NCBI GenBank assembly: GCA_024680435.1
Contig: JAILCK010000323.1
Span: forward strand, 1 to 58,347
Length of the DNA: 58,347 nucleotides
Direction: 5' to 3'
Source: Lachnospiraceae bacterium
Lineage (GTDB): Bacteria; Bacillota; Clostridia; Lachnospirales; Lachnospiraceae
Position numbers and translations under genes: made by a program. Shown here in pieces: positions 35,572 to 45,136 of the stretch (positions within the stretch are counted from its first letter, which is position 1; each line of letters opens with the position of its first letter). A model generated the notes under the pieces. That model saw only the letters and a program-made list of their open reading frames with translations. It made no database searches and had not been told where the DNA came from.

Positions 35572-35599
35572 TGTGCACCTCTTTTAAAGCACCTTGAAC

Positions 35600-35628
35600 A
35601 TAGTAACTCATCGAAACAGGGTTGTCAA
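35600..35628 (-). promoter_or_regulatory. Promoter of the ylxM-ffh operon
   Basis: On the minus strand a consensus -35 TTGACA and a -10 TACTAT are separated by 17 bp, about 30 bp before the ylxM start. Confidence 0.75.
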
Positions 35629-35653
35629 GTGTTTTTACTTTACAGTTATTAAA

Positions 35654-36469
35654 TTATTCTAAATCCTGCATAAATCTTGAATTAAGTCTCTTTCTCGCCC
35701 TTATATATGTGGAATAATCTTTAAATCCGGCGGAGATGCAAGCACATGTTGCTTTTTCTCCGCTCTCGATCAATTGTTTTGTGTAAAGAAGTCTCTTTTC
35801 CAAAATGTAATGGTGAAGAGTAAGACCGGTATACTCTTTAAACTTATGCATAAAATAGTATTTGCTTATAAAAAACTTTTCGGATAAGGATTCAATTGAT
35901 AAGTCTTCTTTTAAATGAGTGTTTATGTATTCACAAACGTCCAGCATTTTCTTATCGTAAGAAACCTTACCTTCAAATCTCAAACCATTCTCTTCTACCG
36001 ATTCATTTATCAAAAGAAGGGCTTGAGTTGCATAGGTATGTAAATAAAGACTTCCGAACTTATCATCATTCTTTATTTTATTTACTGCCTTTTCCAAAAG
36101 TTCCGAAAGCTTAGAATAGTCAATGTTTGAAACTCTCATAACATTAGTACGCTGTTCTTTAGCTTTTAAAAAACAGTTCATTAAAACAGGATATTCTTTT
36201 AAAAAGTCGCCTGAAATATACATGACGAATCTATCATACTCTACACACTTATTAATAATAGGCTTGTGGATTTCATTTTGTGACACAAGCACAATATCCT
36301 TAGGATTAAGCTCATAGTTTTTTCCTTCGATGCAATATGTGACATCCCCCGAAACAAAAACTATAATCTTATAAAAGTCATGATAGTGAAAAGAAAATTC
36401 TTTATCCGTATAATCCTTTATTTTAAATACTTTTAGCTCTTCTTTTAAATATCCCTGTTTTTTTATCAT
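35654..36469 (-). CDS. AraC-family transcriptional regulator
   Basis: This 271-residue regulator has an N-terminal cupin-like sensor domain (about 20-100: FSFHYHDFYKIIVFVSG, NPKDIVLVSQNEIHKP) and a C-terminal double helix-turn-helix (about 172-265: INTHLKEDLSIESLSEKF, SKYYFMHKFKEYTG). The ligand is unknown. It begins 2 bp after ilvA, so it should be co-transcribed and may regulate amino acid use. The pairing between ftsY and ylxM is not the standard order and may be a local insertion. Confidence 0.92.
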   Translation of the reverse strand: MIKKQGYLKEELKVFKIKDYTDKEFSFHYHDFYKIIVFVSGDVTYCIEGKNYELNPKDIVLVSQNEIHKPIINKCVEYDRFVMYISGDFLKEYPVLMNCFLKAKEQRTNVMRVSNIDYSKLSELLEKAVNKIKNDDKFGSLYLHTYATQALLLINESVEENGLRFEGKVSYDKKMLDVCEYINTHLKEDLSIESLSEKFFISKYYFMHKFKEYTGLTLHHYILEKRLLYTKQLIESGEKATCACISAGFKDYSTYIRARKRLNSRFMQDLE

Positions 36470-36471
36470 CC

Positions 36472-37689
36472 CTAGATAACCGTACGAACAACCTTAGGAT
36501 TGTAGCCGTTTTTCTCTAAAGCTTTAATAATCTTTTCTTTGTGCTCAGTACCAAATGCTTCAAGAGTAATGGTTAATTCAACGGCTGCATTTCTGTTTAT
36601 TGAAACAAACTGATTGTGTTCAAGCTTAATAACATTACCGTTCTGCTTTGCGATTACGGAAGAAACCTTTGTAAGTTCACCGGGCTTATCGGGTAAAAGA
36701 ACAGAAACGGTGAATATTCTGTCTCGCAAAATAAGTCCCTGAGTAACAACGGATGACATTGTAATCACATCCATGTTTCCTCCTGACAATATACAAACAA
36801 TCTTTTTATCTTTAACATTAAGATTCTTTAAGGCAGCTACAGTCAATAATCCTGAGTTTTCAACAACCATTTTATGGTTTTCAACCATGTCAAGGAAAGC
36901 TACCACCAAGTCTTCATCATCTACGGTAATAACGGAATCAAGATTCTTTTGAAGGTAAGGGAAAAGCTTTGATCCCGGAGTTTTAACCGCGGTACCGTCC
37001 GCAATTGTATTTACCTTAGGAAGCGTCACTACCTTACCCGCTTTTAATGATTCCTCAAGGCAATTTGCACCTTTGGGCTCTACACCTATAACCTTAATGT
37101 TTGGATTAAGCATTTTAGCCAAAGTGGATACTCCTGTGGCAAGACCGCCTCCTCCTACGGGAACCAATATATAATCTACCAATGGAAGCTCTTTTATAAT
37201 TTCCATAGCTATGGAACCCTGACCGGTAGCTACCAAATAATCATCAAAAGGATGTATAAATGTAAGACCTTCTTCTTTGGCTATTTCATATGCTTTATTG
37301 CAGGCTTCATCGTACACATCACCGTAAAGCACTACTTCAGCTCCGTAACTCTTTGTCCTGTTTACTTTAATTAAAGGCGTTGTGGTGGGCATCACAATAA
37401 CGGCTCTTACGCCATAGCACTTAGCGGCATAAGCCACACCCTGCGCATGGTTACCTGCAGATGCGGTTATAATACCCTTTTGTCTTTCTTCCGGGGAAAG
37501 TGTGCTCATTTTATAATAAGCACCTCTAACCTTATAGGCTCCCGTAAACTGCATGTTTTCAGGCTTTAAATAGACTTTGTTACCCGTTTTTTTGCTAAAG
37601 TAATCACTGAATACAAGTTTAGTGTCAAGGGTGACTTCCTTGACTTTTTCGGAAGCTTCCTCGAATTGTTCCAACGATAATTCCTGCAT
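36472..37689 (-). CDS. ilvA: Threonine ammonia-lyase
   Basis: This PLP enzyme turns threonine into 2-oxobutanoate and ammonia, for isoleucine synthesis or threonine breakdown. The 405 residues contain the PLP lysine motif (QFTGAYKVRGA, about residue 52), the PVGGGGLATG phosphate loop and one C-terminal ACT domain (about 330-405). A single ACT domain and this length fit the TdcB/short IlvA type; a biosynthetic or catabolic role cannot be decided here. The start lies 11 bp after ftsY with a TAGGAGAAA site. No other isoleucine gene is in the window. Confidence 0.94.
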   Translation of the reverse strand: MQELSLEQFEEASEKVKEVTLDTKLVFSDYFSKKTGNKVYLKPENMQFTGAYKVRGAYYKMSTLSPEERQKGIITASAGNHAQGVAYAAKCYGVRAVIVMPTTTPLIKVNRTKSYGAEVVLYGDVYDEACNKAYEIAKEEGLTFIHPFDDYLVATGQGSIAMEIIKELPLVDYILVPVGGGGLATGVSTLAKMLNPNIKVIGVEPKGANCLEESLKAGKVVTLPKVNTIADGTAVKTPGSKLFPYLQKNLDSVITVDDEDLVVAFLDMVENHKMVVENSGLLTVAALKNLNVKDKKIVCILSGGNMDVITMSSVVTQGLILRDRIFTVSVLLPDKPGELTKVSSVIAKQNGNVIKLEHNQFVSINRNAAVELTITLEAFGTEHKEKIIKALEKNGYNPKVVRTVI

Positions 37690-37700
37690 GTCTTTTTCTC

Positions 37701-38633
37701 CTACTCTTTTTCCGGAGTAAATAAAGCTTCTATAAATTCATCCGGATTAAATTTTTGAAGGTCGTCAATACCTTCTCCGACTCCAATATATTTTACAGGG
37801 ATATTTAATTCATTAGAAATTGCAATTGCAATTCCTCCCTTAGCCGTTCCATCCATCTTCGTTAGCACTATTCCGCTAAGCGAAGCCACTTCATTAAACT
37901 CTTTGGCCTGATTTAAAGCATTCTGACCTGTTGTGGAATCAAGCACCACCCATGTCTCTCTTTTGGCATCCGAGAGTTCTTTATCAACGATACGGTTCAT
38001 TTTCTTAAGCTCTTCCATAAGATTTTTCTTGTTATGGAGTCTTCCTGCCGTATCGCAAATCAACACATCTGTCTTTCTGGCCTTTGCAGCGCATAAAGCA
38101 TCATAAACAACACTTGCGGGGTCTGCACCTTCTTTAGAAGATATAATATCAACATCTGCCCTTTTTGCCCAGCCTGTAAGTTGTTCGTTTGCAGCCGCTC
38201 TGAATGTATCAGCCGAAGCTATCAAGACCTTTTTGCCGGATTCCTTCATTCGTCCCGCAAGTTTACCGACTGTTGTTGTCTTACCTACGCCGTTTACGCC
38301 AACCACCATGATTACACAGTTACCTTTTTCAAAGTCATAGGCATCATCAGGAAGTTTCATTATGTCTTTAATAATTTCAACAAACAAATCTCTTGCTTCG
38401 GAAGGCTCTTTAATCCTTTTTTCTTTAACGCCTTTTTTTAATCTTTCAAGTAACGTCTCAGTGGTGTTTACTCCCACATCGCCCATAATAAGCATTTCTT
38501 CAAGTTCTTCATAAAAGTCTTCATCAATAGATGAAAAACCGTGAAAAACCGAATCCATACTTTTTACAAATCCGTTACGGGTCTTTTCAAGACCGCTTTT
38601 AAGTTTTCCAAAGAAGCCTTTGTTTTCAGCCAT
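37701..38633 (-). CDS. ftsY: Signal recognition particle receptor FtsY
   Basis: FtsY is the membrane-associated GTPase that docks the SRP. The 310 residues comprise a short N domain and a G domain with GVNGVGKTTTVGK (about 113-125), DTFRAAA, DTAGR and TKMDG. The long acidic A domain of the E. coli protein is missing, as is usual in Firmicutes. It starts within the smc stop codon (1-bp overlap) and so is translationally coupled. Confidence 0.98.
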   Translation of the reverse strand: MAENKGFFGKLKSGLEKTRNGFVKSMDSVFHGFSSIDEDFYEELEEMLIMGDVGVNTTETLLERLKKGVKEKRIKEPSEARDLFVEIIKDIMKLPDDAYDFEKGNCVIMVVGVNGVGKTTTVGKLAGRMKESGKKVLIASADTFRAAANEQLTGWAKRADVDIISSKEGADPASVVYDALCAAKARKTDVLICDTAGRLHNKKNLMEELKKMNRIVDKELSDAKRETWVVLDSTTGQNALNQAKEFNEVASLSGIVLTKMDGTAKGGIAIAISNELNIPVKYIGVGEGIDDLQKFNPDEFIEALFTPEKE

Positions 38634-41600
38634 TAATCATCTAAATCCTTATCTATCAAATTTACGCTTACCAAAGCGGAAACACCCTTTTCCTGCATTG
38701 TTATACCATAGAGTCTGTCGGCTCTTTCCATGGTGCCTCGTCTGTGAGTGATAACAATGAACTGGGTATGCTTTGTAAGTTTATGTAAGTACTTTGCAAA
38801 TCTGTCAACGTTGCTTTCGTCAAGAGCCGCTTCAATTTCGTCAAGAAGACAGAATGGCGAAGGCTTTAAGTTCTGAATTGCAAACAATAACGCTATTGCG
38901 GTTAACGCCTTTTCACCACCGGATAACTGCATCATGTTCTGAAGTTTCTTTCCGGGTGGCTGAGCAATTATACGGATGCCTGCTTCAAGAATATCTTCCT
39001 CTTCAATAAGCTCAAGAGTACCTTTACCGCCTCCGAATAGCTCTTTAAATACCTTATCAAACTCAGAATTAATGTCTTTAAAGCTTTCTGCAAACTGCTT
39101 TCTCATGGCATCGTCAAGCTCTTGAATGATGCCTTCCAAAGTAGCCTTAGCTTCCACCAAATCATCATGCTGAGTCTTTAAGAATGTATAACGTTCCATT
39201 AAGTTTCTGTAATCTTCAATGGCATTAACGTTTACATCTCCAAGTTTCTTGATTTGATCTTTTACTGAAGAAATCTGCTTCTTCATAGAAGAAAGATCGT
39301 TCATTTCAGGATCTCTTAATGTAGATGCATCGGAAAGTGTAATTTCATATTCTTCCCACATGTAGTTAATCTGACCGGAAATTGATTCTTCAAGTTTTTC
39401 CTTCTGAGAATTAAGTCTGTAGATTTCTTTATCCAAAGCATTGATTCTTTCAGAAATTTCTTCTCTTGTCTTAAAGAATGATTTCTGCTTTTCTGTCAAA
39501 GAATCTCTGGTGTTAATATCTTCAACAAGTTCTGACTGCTTTTTATCCTGTGAAGTGTGGCTTTCAAGAATAGTCTTTTCAATCTCAGAAATATTGTTAA
39601 GCTTAATCTTGATTTCTTCTTCACCTGCAGAAATGCTGTCTATAATTTCCTTTGCATCAATTTCGTAACGCTTAATTTCATCTTCAATACGATGAAGGTT
39701 CTGGTTAACGAAATCCTGCTTCTGGATCATCTTGCTTACTTCAATGTCCCACTTTGAAAGCTCTACAGAGAATTCATTTTCTTTTTCTTTTGTAAGATCA
39801 AGACTCTCTGTATCTTTTGCTATTTCTTTTGAAATCTTTTCTTCAAGGATTTCGGAATCCTTTAATGACTTAAGGATATTTTCTTTACCTTCTTCAATAT
39901 CCTTAATCTTTTGCTCGATTTCAACGCCTTCGTTTTCTAAGTTCTTAGATCCAAGCAAAGCTTCATTTTTCTTTGCTTTGGCGTTATCAATATTAAGAGC
40001 GATGGTGTTTTGGTCAATGTACTTTTTCTGAATCTGTACCTTTAATTCCTCAACCTGCATTCTTAACTTGTTTCTGTCTGCCTTTAATTTATCGATTTCT
40101 TTTTCCAAAGAAGCGATTTCTTTTAACTCATCATCGGTCTTCTTCTTTAACTCTTCGATTTCACGACGTCTTCCGAGTAGATTGGAGTTATTCTTAAAAG
40201 CACCGCCGGAAATAGCACCGCCCGGAACAAACAATTCTCCTTCCACGGTAACCATTCTGATGCCGTAGTTATATTTCTTTGCAATTGCAATGGCGTTATC
40301 CACATTGTCAATTACAACGATTCTTCCAAGCATTGCCTTAGCAACATCCGAATACTTTTTATCTGTTGAAACCAATGTATCCGCCATGCCAAGAACACCC
40401 TTTTCATCCAAGACTTCGGGTGTTTTAAATTCCTGAGTATTTGAAATACCGGTTAAAGGTAAGAAGGTTGCACGTCCGAGTTTGTTGCTCTTTAAGAAGT
40501 TAATCATCTTCTTAGCGGTATTTTCATTGTCTGTAACAATGTTTTGAATGTTACCGCCAAGAGCTGTTTCGATAGCGGTTTCATACTTTTCTTCTACCTT
40601 AATGATATCTGCGACAACACCGATAATTCCCTTGTTTGAATCCTTTTGTTCCATAACCTTCTTAACACTTCCGCCATATCCGTCGTAGCGTTCGGTAAGG
40701 TTGGATAAAGAATCAAGCTTTGACTTATCCTTAGCATATTCAGTCTGGGTCTCTCTTAACTTTTTATCTTTATCGGCAATGAGGCTTCTGGTCTTTTCAA
40801 CCTCTTCTTCACCGTTAGAAAGCGTTTTGTTCATTTCTTCAATTTCTTTATCAACATCTTCGCTTTCTTTAAGCAAACGCTTAATATCTTCATCTTGCTT
40901 TACTTCATCTGACTTTGCAGCCAAAATCTTTGAATTAAGCTCTGCTTTTCTTATGTTTATCTGCTCTTTCATCGTGTCAAAGCGACCGATTTCAGCCTTA
41001 ATTGATGCACGTCGATTAAGCTCTTCTATGATGGTGTTTTTGCCGGTTTCAATTCTTTTGGTAATTTCTTCGAGTTCTTTTTGAACATCTTCCAAAAGCT
41101 TTGAAGCCTCACTCTTGCTTTCTTCCAAAGAAGCCATCTTAGAATCGTTTTCTTTCTTTTCCAAAGAAACTGCTTCTAAGCTCTTTTCTCTTATTTCCTT
41201 ATCTTTGTTTATTCCTTCAAGACGTTTATTTAAGTTTTCTTCATTTAACTTTCCGGATTTAATCTGCTCTTTTAAAACAAGGATTTCTCCTTCGAGTTTT
41301 TCACGCATAATGCTTGATGAAGAAAGATCGTTTCTTGCATTTTCAATCTTTTCGTTTAAAAGTGCAATCTTACCCTCTATTTCATCGTATTCTTCCTTGA
41401 TAGAATCATACTTAGCATTTGTTTCGTTGTAATCGTTATCGGCGATTTCCGCCTTCTTTTCCACAGCATCAAGCTGTTCTTTTAAACGGTTGTTTTCAAG
41501 CAAAAATACGTTAACGTCCAAAGACTTTAACTCTTCTTTTTTCTTTAAATACACTTTTGCTACTTCAGCCTGCTTTTCTAAGGGGCCAACCTGCTTTTCA

Positions 41601-42193
41601 AGCTCTGACAGAATATCCTTAATACGAACAAGGTTTGCTTCTTCGGATTCAAGTTTTTTCTGGGCTGTTTCTTTACGTCTTTTAAACTTTACGATACCTG
41701 CGGCTTCATCAAAGAGCTCACGTCTTTCTTCGGGCTTACCGGAAAGGATTTTATCAATCTGACCCTGTCCGATGATCGAATATCCTTCTTTACCTATACC
41801 TGTATCATAGAAAAGCTCGTTTACGTCCTTAAGACGGCAAACCGTTCCGTTAATCATATATTCGCTCTCACCCGAACGATATATGCGTCTTGCAACAGTT
41901 ACCTCATCGTAATCGATGGCAAGCTGATGGTCGGTGTTGTCAAGAGTAATGGCAACAAAAGCGTAGCTTAAAGGCTTACGCATTTCAGTACCGGAGAAAA
42001 TAACGTCTTGCATCGACGCGCCACGAAGCTGCTTGATACGCTGTTCACCAAGCACCCATCTTACCGCATCCGCAACATTACTCTTACCTGATCCGTTAGG
42101 GCCGACAATACCTGTAATACCCTCTTCAAACTTAAAGTTTATCTTATTTGCAAAGGACTTAAATCCATGCACCTCAATACTTTTTAAATACAT
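38633..42193 (-). CDS. smc: Chromosome partition protein SMC
   Basis: SMC is the condensin ATPase that organises the chromosome with ScpA/ScpB. The 1186 residues show the whole architecture: N-terminal Walker A (GPNGSGKSN, about 32-40), a long coiled coil, the central hinge (about 510-650: GYGGSVKKVM to PGGAISGGAF), a second coiled coil, and the C-terminal ABC signature (LSGGEKALTAIALLF) and Walker B (FCLLDEIEAALD). Many track ORFs on the other strand here are shadows of the repetitive coiled coil. It lies between rnc and ftsY. Confidence 0.98.
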   Translation of the reverse strand: MYLKSIEVHGFKSFANKINFKFEEGITGIVGPNGSGKSNVADAVRWVLGEQRIKQLRGASMQDVIFSGTEMRKPLSYAFVAITLDNTDHQLAIDYDEVTVARRIYRSGESEYMINGTVCRLKDVNELFYDTGIGKEGYSIIGQGQIDKILSGKPEERRELFDEAAGIVKFKRRKETAQKKLESEEANLVRIKDILSELEKQVGPLEKQAEVAKVYLKKKEELKSLDVNVFLLENNRLKEQLDAVEKKAEIADNDYNETNAKYDSIKEEYDEIEGKIALLNEKIENARNDLSSSSIMREKLEGEILVLKEQIKSGKLNEENLNKRLEGINKDKEIREKSLEAVSLEKKENDSKMASLEESKSEASKLLEDVQKELEEITKRIETGKNTIIEELNRRASIKAEIGRFDTMKEQINIRKAELNSKILAAKSDEVKQDEDIKRLLKESEDVDKEIEEMNKTLSNGEEEVEKTRSLIADKDKKLRETQTEYAKDKSKLDSLSNLTERYDGYGGSVKKVMEQKDSNKGIIGVVADIIKVEEKYETAIETALGGNIQNIVTDNENTAKKMINFLKSNKLGRATFLPLTGISNTQEFKTPEVLDEKGVLGMADTLVSTDKKYSDVAKAMLGRIVVIDNVDNAIAIAKKYNYGIRMVTVEGELFVPGGAISGGAFKNNSNLLGRRREIEELKKKTDDELKEIASLEKEIDKLKADRNKLRMQVEELKVQIQKKYIDQNTIALNIDNAKAKKNEALLGSKNLENEGVEIEQKIKDIEEGKENILKSLKDSEILEEKISKEIAKDTESLDLTKEKENEFSVELSKWDIEVSKMIQKQDFVNQNLHRIEDEIKRYEIDAKEIIDSISAGEEEIKIKLNNISEIEKTILESHTSQDKKQSELVEDINTRDSLTEKQKSFFKTREEISERINALDKEIYRLNSQKEKLEESISGQINYMWEEYEITLSDASTLRDPEMNDLSSMKKQISSVKDQIKKLGDVNVNAIEDYRNLMERYTFLKTQHDDLVEAKATLEGIIQELDDAMRKQFAESFKDINSEFDKVFKELFGGGKGTLELIEEEDILEAGIRIIAQPPGKKLQNMMQLSGGEKALTAIALLFAIQNLKPSPFCLLDEIEAALDESNVDRFAKYLHKLTKHTQFIVITHRRGTMERADRLYGITMQEKGVSALVSVNLIDKDLDD

Positions 42194-42210
42194 ACTATCC
42201 TCATACGAAA

Positions 42211-42903
42211 TTACTTTTTGATTTTTTTAATGGCCTCAAAAGCAGCCTTTTGCTGTGCGGCTTTCTTGGTGCGCCCCGTTCCTACGGCAAGCTCTTTATC
42301 CTGTACGCTTACCCTTACCGTGAAGGTTTTGTCGTGCTCGGGACCTTCTTCTTTAATGACATCGTATTTTAAAACTTCGTTATGGTCGATTTGCTGAATC
42401 ATTTCCTGAAGGATAGTTTTTGAATCAACAAAAAGCTCATCCTCAGTAAGCTCACCCATAATATGATTATCCACATATTTTCTGGCTTCTTCCAAGCCGC
42501 CGTCTAAATATATTGCACCAAGAATTGCTTCAGTGACATCAGCCAAAATGGAATCTCTCTCTCGTCCTCCGGCAGCTTCTTCGCCTTTACCAAAGAAAAT
42601 ATACTTTCCCAAATGCATTCCTCTTGCACATATAGCCAAAGAAGGTTCACATACCATAGAGGCTCGTTTCTTTGAAAGACCGCCTTCGGGAACATTCGGA
42701 TACTTATCATACAAATACTCGCTTGAAATAAGTTCTAAAACCGAATCCCCCAAAAATTCCAGGCGTTCGTAGTGAGCACGCCTGTTAATCTTCATTTCAT
42801 TTGTGTAAGAACTGTGGGTAACAGCTTCAAGAAGCAGCTGGGTGTTTTTAAATTTATACCCAATCTCTTCTTCAAGTCGTTCAACCGTTTCGTCAAGATT
42901 CAT
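42211..42903 (-). CDS. rnc: Ribonuclease III
   Basis: This double-strand-specific RNase processes rRNA and mRNA. The 230 residues have the catalytic domain with signature ERLEFLGDSVLELI (about residues 45-58), the second acidic residue set in DSILADVTEAILGAIYLD, and a C-terminal double-stranded RNA-binding domain (about 157-228). The RBS is GAGGAG. It lies between acpP and smc, the common Firmicute order. Confidence 0.98.
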   Translation of the reverse strand: MNLDETVERLEEEIGYKFKNTQLLLEAVTHSSYTNEMKINRRAHYERLEFLGDSVLELISSEYLYDKYPNVPEGGLSKKRASMVCEPSLAICARGMHLGKYIFFGKGEEAAGGRERDSILADVTEAILGAIYLDGGLEEARKYVDNHIMGELTEDELFVDSKTILQEMIQQIDHNEVLKYDVIKEEGPEHDKTFTVRVSVQDKELAVGTGRTKKAAQQKAAFEAIKKIKK

Positions 42904-42934
42904 CTTTGACTCCTCTTCGTAAAATAAAGAAAGC

Positions 42935-43168
42935 TTACGCTTTCTTTATTTTCTTTATCTTTTCTATAATGTCGCCTACGGTAGAAACCGCGTAAATACT
43001 GTCTTTAGGCAAGATAACGCAGAATTTTTCTTCAACATTCATAATAATTCTGCATATATCCAAAGAATCAGCACCAAGGTCTTCAACAAATGTGGTGGTG
43101 TCTTCCACTTCATTTGGGTCTAACTTCATAACCTCGGCAACGATATTTTTTATAATTTCTGTTTCCAT
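42935..43168 (-). CDS. acpP: Acyl carrier protein
   Basis: This 77-residue protein carries acyl chains on phosphopantetheine. The attachment serine is in LGADSLDICRII (about residue 36). It is 13 bp downstream of plsX, whose enzyme draws acyl groups from acyl-ACP. The last residues are Lys-rich (IEKIKKIKKA). It is of the usual length and has an AGGAG ribosome-binding site. Confidence 0.97.
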   Translation of the reverse strand: METEIIKNIVAEVMKLDPNEVEDTTTFVEDLGADSLDICRIIMNVEEKFCVILPKDSIYAVSTVGDIIEKIKKIKKA

Positions 43169-43181
43169 TTAACTAAAACTC

Positions 43182-44192
43182 CTAGTCGGCCGATTTAAGC
43201 TTTTCACTTATAAGGCCGTTAATATTCTGTTCTTTAAAGGTGATAGCCTGTAAAACAGAATTCTTTATTTCTATATGTTTTGAACTTCCGTGGGTCTTAA
43301 TAACAAGACCGTTAAGTCCAAGAAGCGGAGCTCCGCCATGATCTTCCAAAGAAAAACCTTTTAAAGTATTCTTTAAGGTTGACTTTACAAGCAATGCACC
43401 GATTTTACTCTTTAAAGAAGACATAAGGCCTTTCTTTATTACCTTTACAAGTGACATTGCAACGCCTTCATACATTTTTACAATAACATTACCCGTAAAA
43501 GCTTCACACACTATAACATCAGCCTGACCTGCAGGAATGTCTCTTGCTTCAATGCTTCCTATAAAGTTGATATCGGAACAGTTTTTAAGCAAAGGATATG
43601 TTTCTTTAACCAAAGCATTACCCTTTTCTTCTTCAGCGCCTATGTTAACAATGGCAACTCTGGGATTCTTAACCCCCACAACATTCTCCATGTATACAGA
43701 ACCCATCTTTGCAAATTGCACAAGATGACTGGGACGTGCATCAACATTTGCGCCACAGTCTATAAGCAAAGAAACTCCTTCTGTTGTGGGAATAAGGGGA
43801 GCAAGAGGCGGTCTTTCAACGCCCTTTAACCTTCCGACAATTACCTGTCCTCCCACTAAAACAGCGCCGGTGCTTCCCGCGGAAAGAAAAGCATCGCACT
43901 TTCCGTCTCGAGTAAGTTCCAAGCCTTTAACAATGGAAGAATCTTTCTTCTTTCTGATGGCAAGAACCGGAGGTTCATTGGGATCGATTACTTCCTCTGC
44001 ATTTATAACTTCAACTCTTGCTTTATCATATTCGTATTTTTTTAATTCATTCTCAATAGCGGTTTCAATACCCACTAAAATAACCTTTACCGCATCGGAT
44101 TCATTGACGGCTTCAATTGCTCCCTTAACTATCTCAAGGGGAGCGTTATCTCCGCCCATTGCATCCACGCAAACCGTGACCATTTCTTTCAT
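43182..44192 (-). CDS. plsX: Phosphate acyltransferase PlsX
   Basis: PlsX makes acyl-phosphate from acyl-ACP, the substrate of PlsY. The ATG at 44192, 6 nt after AGAGGT, gives 336 residues; the track's longer start has no family match. The start of the protein, VTVCVDAMGGDNAP, and the later LIDCGANVDARP and SLEDHGGAPLLGLNG segments are diagnostic. A TATAAT at 44208-44213 is very close upstream and may be its promoter. It is the first gene of the acpP-rnc-smc-ftsY series. Confidence 0.97.
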   Translation of the reverse strand: MKEMVTVCVDAMGGDNAPLEIVKGAIEAVNESDAVKVILVGIETAIENELKKYEYDKARVEVINAEEVIDPNEPPVLAIRKKKDSSIVKGLELTRDGKCDAFLSAGSTGAVLVGGQVIVGRLKGVERPPLAPLIPTTEGVSLLIDCGANVDARPSHLVQFAKMGSVYMENVVGVKNPRVAIVNIGAEEEKGNALVKETYPLLKNCSDINFIGSIEARDIPAGQADVIVCEAFTGNVIVKMYEGVAMSLVKVIKKGLMSSLKSKIGALLVKSTLKNTLKGFSLEDHGGAPLLGLNGLVIKTHGSSKHIEIKNSVLQAITFKEQNINGLISEKLKSAD

Positions 44193-44275
44193 TAAGGTAC
44201 CTCTGTGATTATATTTGAATAAATCTTTTGGCAAAATCGCCACTTTTAACTATACATATAAACAGTCAAAAAAGC

Positions 44276-44309
44276 AAGAAAAAAGGACTTTCGAATACTC
44301 GAAAGTCCT
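44276..44309 (-). terminator. Intrinsic terminator after rpmF
   Basis: On the minus strand AGGACTTTCGA pairs perfectly with TCGAAAGTCCT around a four-base loop, followed by a T-run. It separates yceD-rpmF from plsX. Confidence 0.93.
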
Positions 44310-44326
44310 AATGATTCTAAGAAGAA

Positions 44327-44506
44327 TTAATCTACTGCTACGATTTCTTTCTTGTTGTAAGAACCGCAAGCTTTGCAAACTCTGTGAGGCATCATTAAAG
44401 CGCCACACTTTGAGCACTTTACCAATGTAGGTGCGCTCATCTTCCAATTTGCTCTTCTCTTATCTCTTCTACCTTTTGAAGATTTATTCTTGGGACAAAT
44501 AGACAT
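44327..44506 (-). CDS. rpmF: 50S ribosomal protein L32
   Basis: L32 is a small zinc-ribbon protein of the large subunit. The 59-residue ORF is just too short for the track. It begins MSICPKNKSSKGRRDKRRAN after GGAGGTG and ends in NKKEIVAVD. The zinc site is CSKCG and CKACG, with 10 residues between the pairs (MPHRV before the second pair). It is 2 bp after yceD, the usual order, and is followed by a strong terminator. Confidence 0.97.
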   Translation of the reverse strand: MSICPKNKSSKGRRDKRRANWKMSAPTLVKCSKCGALMMPHRVCKACGSYNKKEIVAVD

Positions 44507-44508
44507 CG

Positions 44509-45033
44509 TTACACCTCCTTATACGCGTTAAAGATATCACTTATAGCTGCCATGCGGGGGTCAGGGACAAACGTGTCGCAACCACACTCACCATCGTTTA
44601 GGTTTTTGCCGCAGACGGGACACAATCCCTTGCATGTCTCCTTACACAAAACCTTCATAGGCAGGCTCATAATCAATTCATTGTTTATAAGAGTTTCTGA
44701 GTTAAGTTCGTAGCCTTCCATGAAATCTTGATAGTCATCCTCATCTTCCTCATGGAATCCATCGGGCTTAACTACTGAATAATCAAATGACATAGGTACC
44801 GTAACCTTTACAGGTTTTAAGCATCTGTCACAGGGACTCTCAATCACTACTTTCATGTCCCCCTTTAGCATAAGTTTTCCGCCACCGACATTTTCAACAA
44901 GTAAATTAAGATCATCTTTTTCGACAATCGGTAACTCATTGATACCATCGTTAAAAACCTGTGCCTCATAAGGAACCTTGATTTCAGCCCTTTTACCATC
45001 AACTTCAAAATAGTCGGTAAGGTTAATCAGCAT
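44509..45033 (-). CDS. yceD: DUF177/YceD-family 23S rRNA accumulation protein
   Basis: YceD proteins affect 23S rRNA accumulation in E. coli and plants; the B. subtilis equivalent is YlbN. The ATG at 45033 lies 7 nt after AGGAG and gives 174 residues, and is preferred over the track's earlier start. The family features are the DRCL...PV strand region and a cysteine-rich end (CKETCKGLCPVCGKNLN) like a zinc site. It is co-transcribed with rpmF from a near-consensus promoter. Confidence 0.93.
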   Translation of the reverse strand: MLINLTDYFEVDGKRAEIKVPYEAQVFNDGINELPIVEKDDLNLLVENVGGGKLMLKGDMKVVIESPCDRCLKPVKVTVPMSFDYSVVKPDGFHEEDEDDYQDFMEGYELNSETLINNELIMSLPMKVLCKETCKGLCPVCGKNLNDGECGCDTFVPDPRMAAISDIFNAYKEV

Positions 45034-45060
45034 ACTCTCACTCCTATCCACACTCAAGTG

Positions 45061-45089
45061 ATTATATAGGGGTATGCATCGTTTGTCAA
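45061..45089 (-). promoter_or_regulatory. Promoter of yceD-rpmF
   Basis: On the minus strand, consensus TTGACA and TATAAT are separated by 17 bp. This is the strongest sigma-A match in the window, as expected for a ribosomal protein gene. Confidence 0.88.
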
Positions 45090-45136
45090 GAGAATTCTGA
45101 TTAAAAATCCTACTTATACGCTACCCGGAAATCTAA

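Noticed and set aside
38794-42221. Many plus-strand ORFs opposite smc
   Set aside because: They are Ser/Phe/Leu-rich shadows of the Lys/Glu-rich coiled coil and have no motif or RBS support.
44250-44447. Minus-strand ORF of 65 residues overlapping rpmF
   Set aside because: It lies out of frame over the rpmF coding region and its terminator; rpmF itself is clear in another frame.
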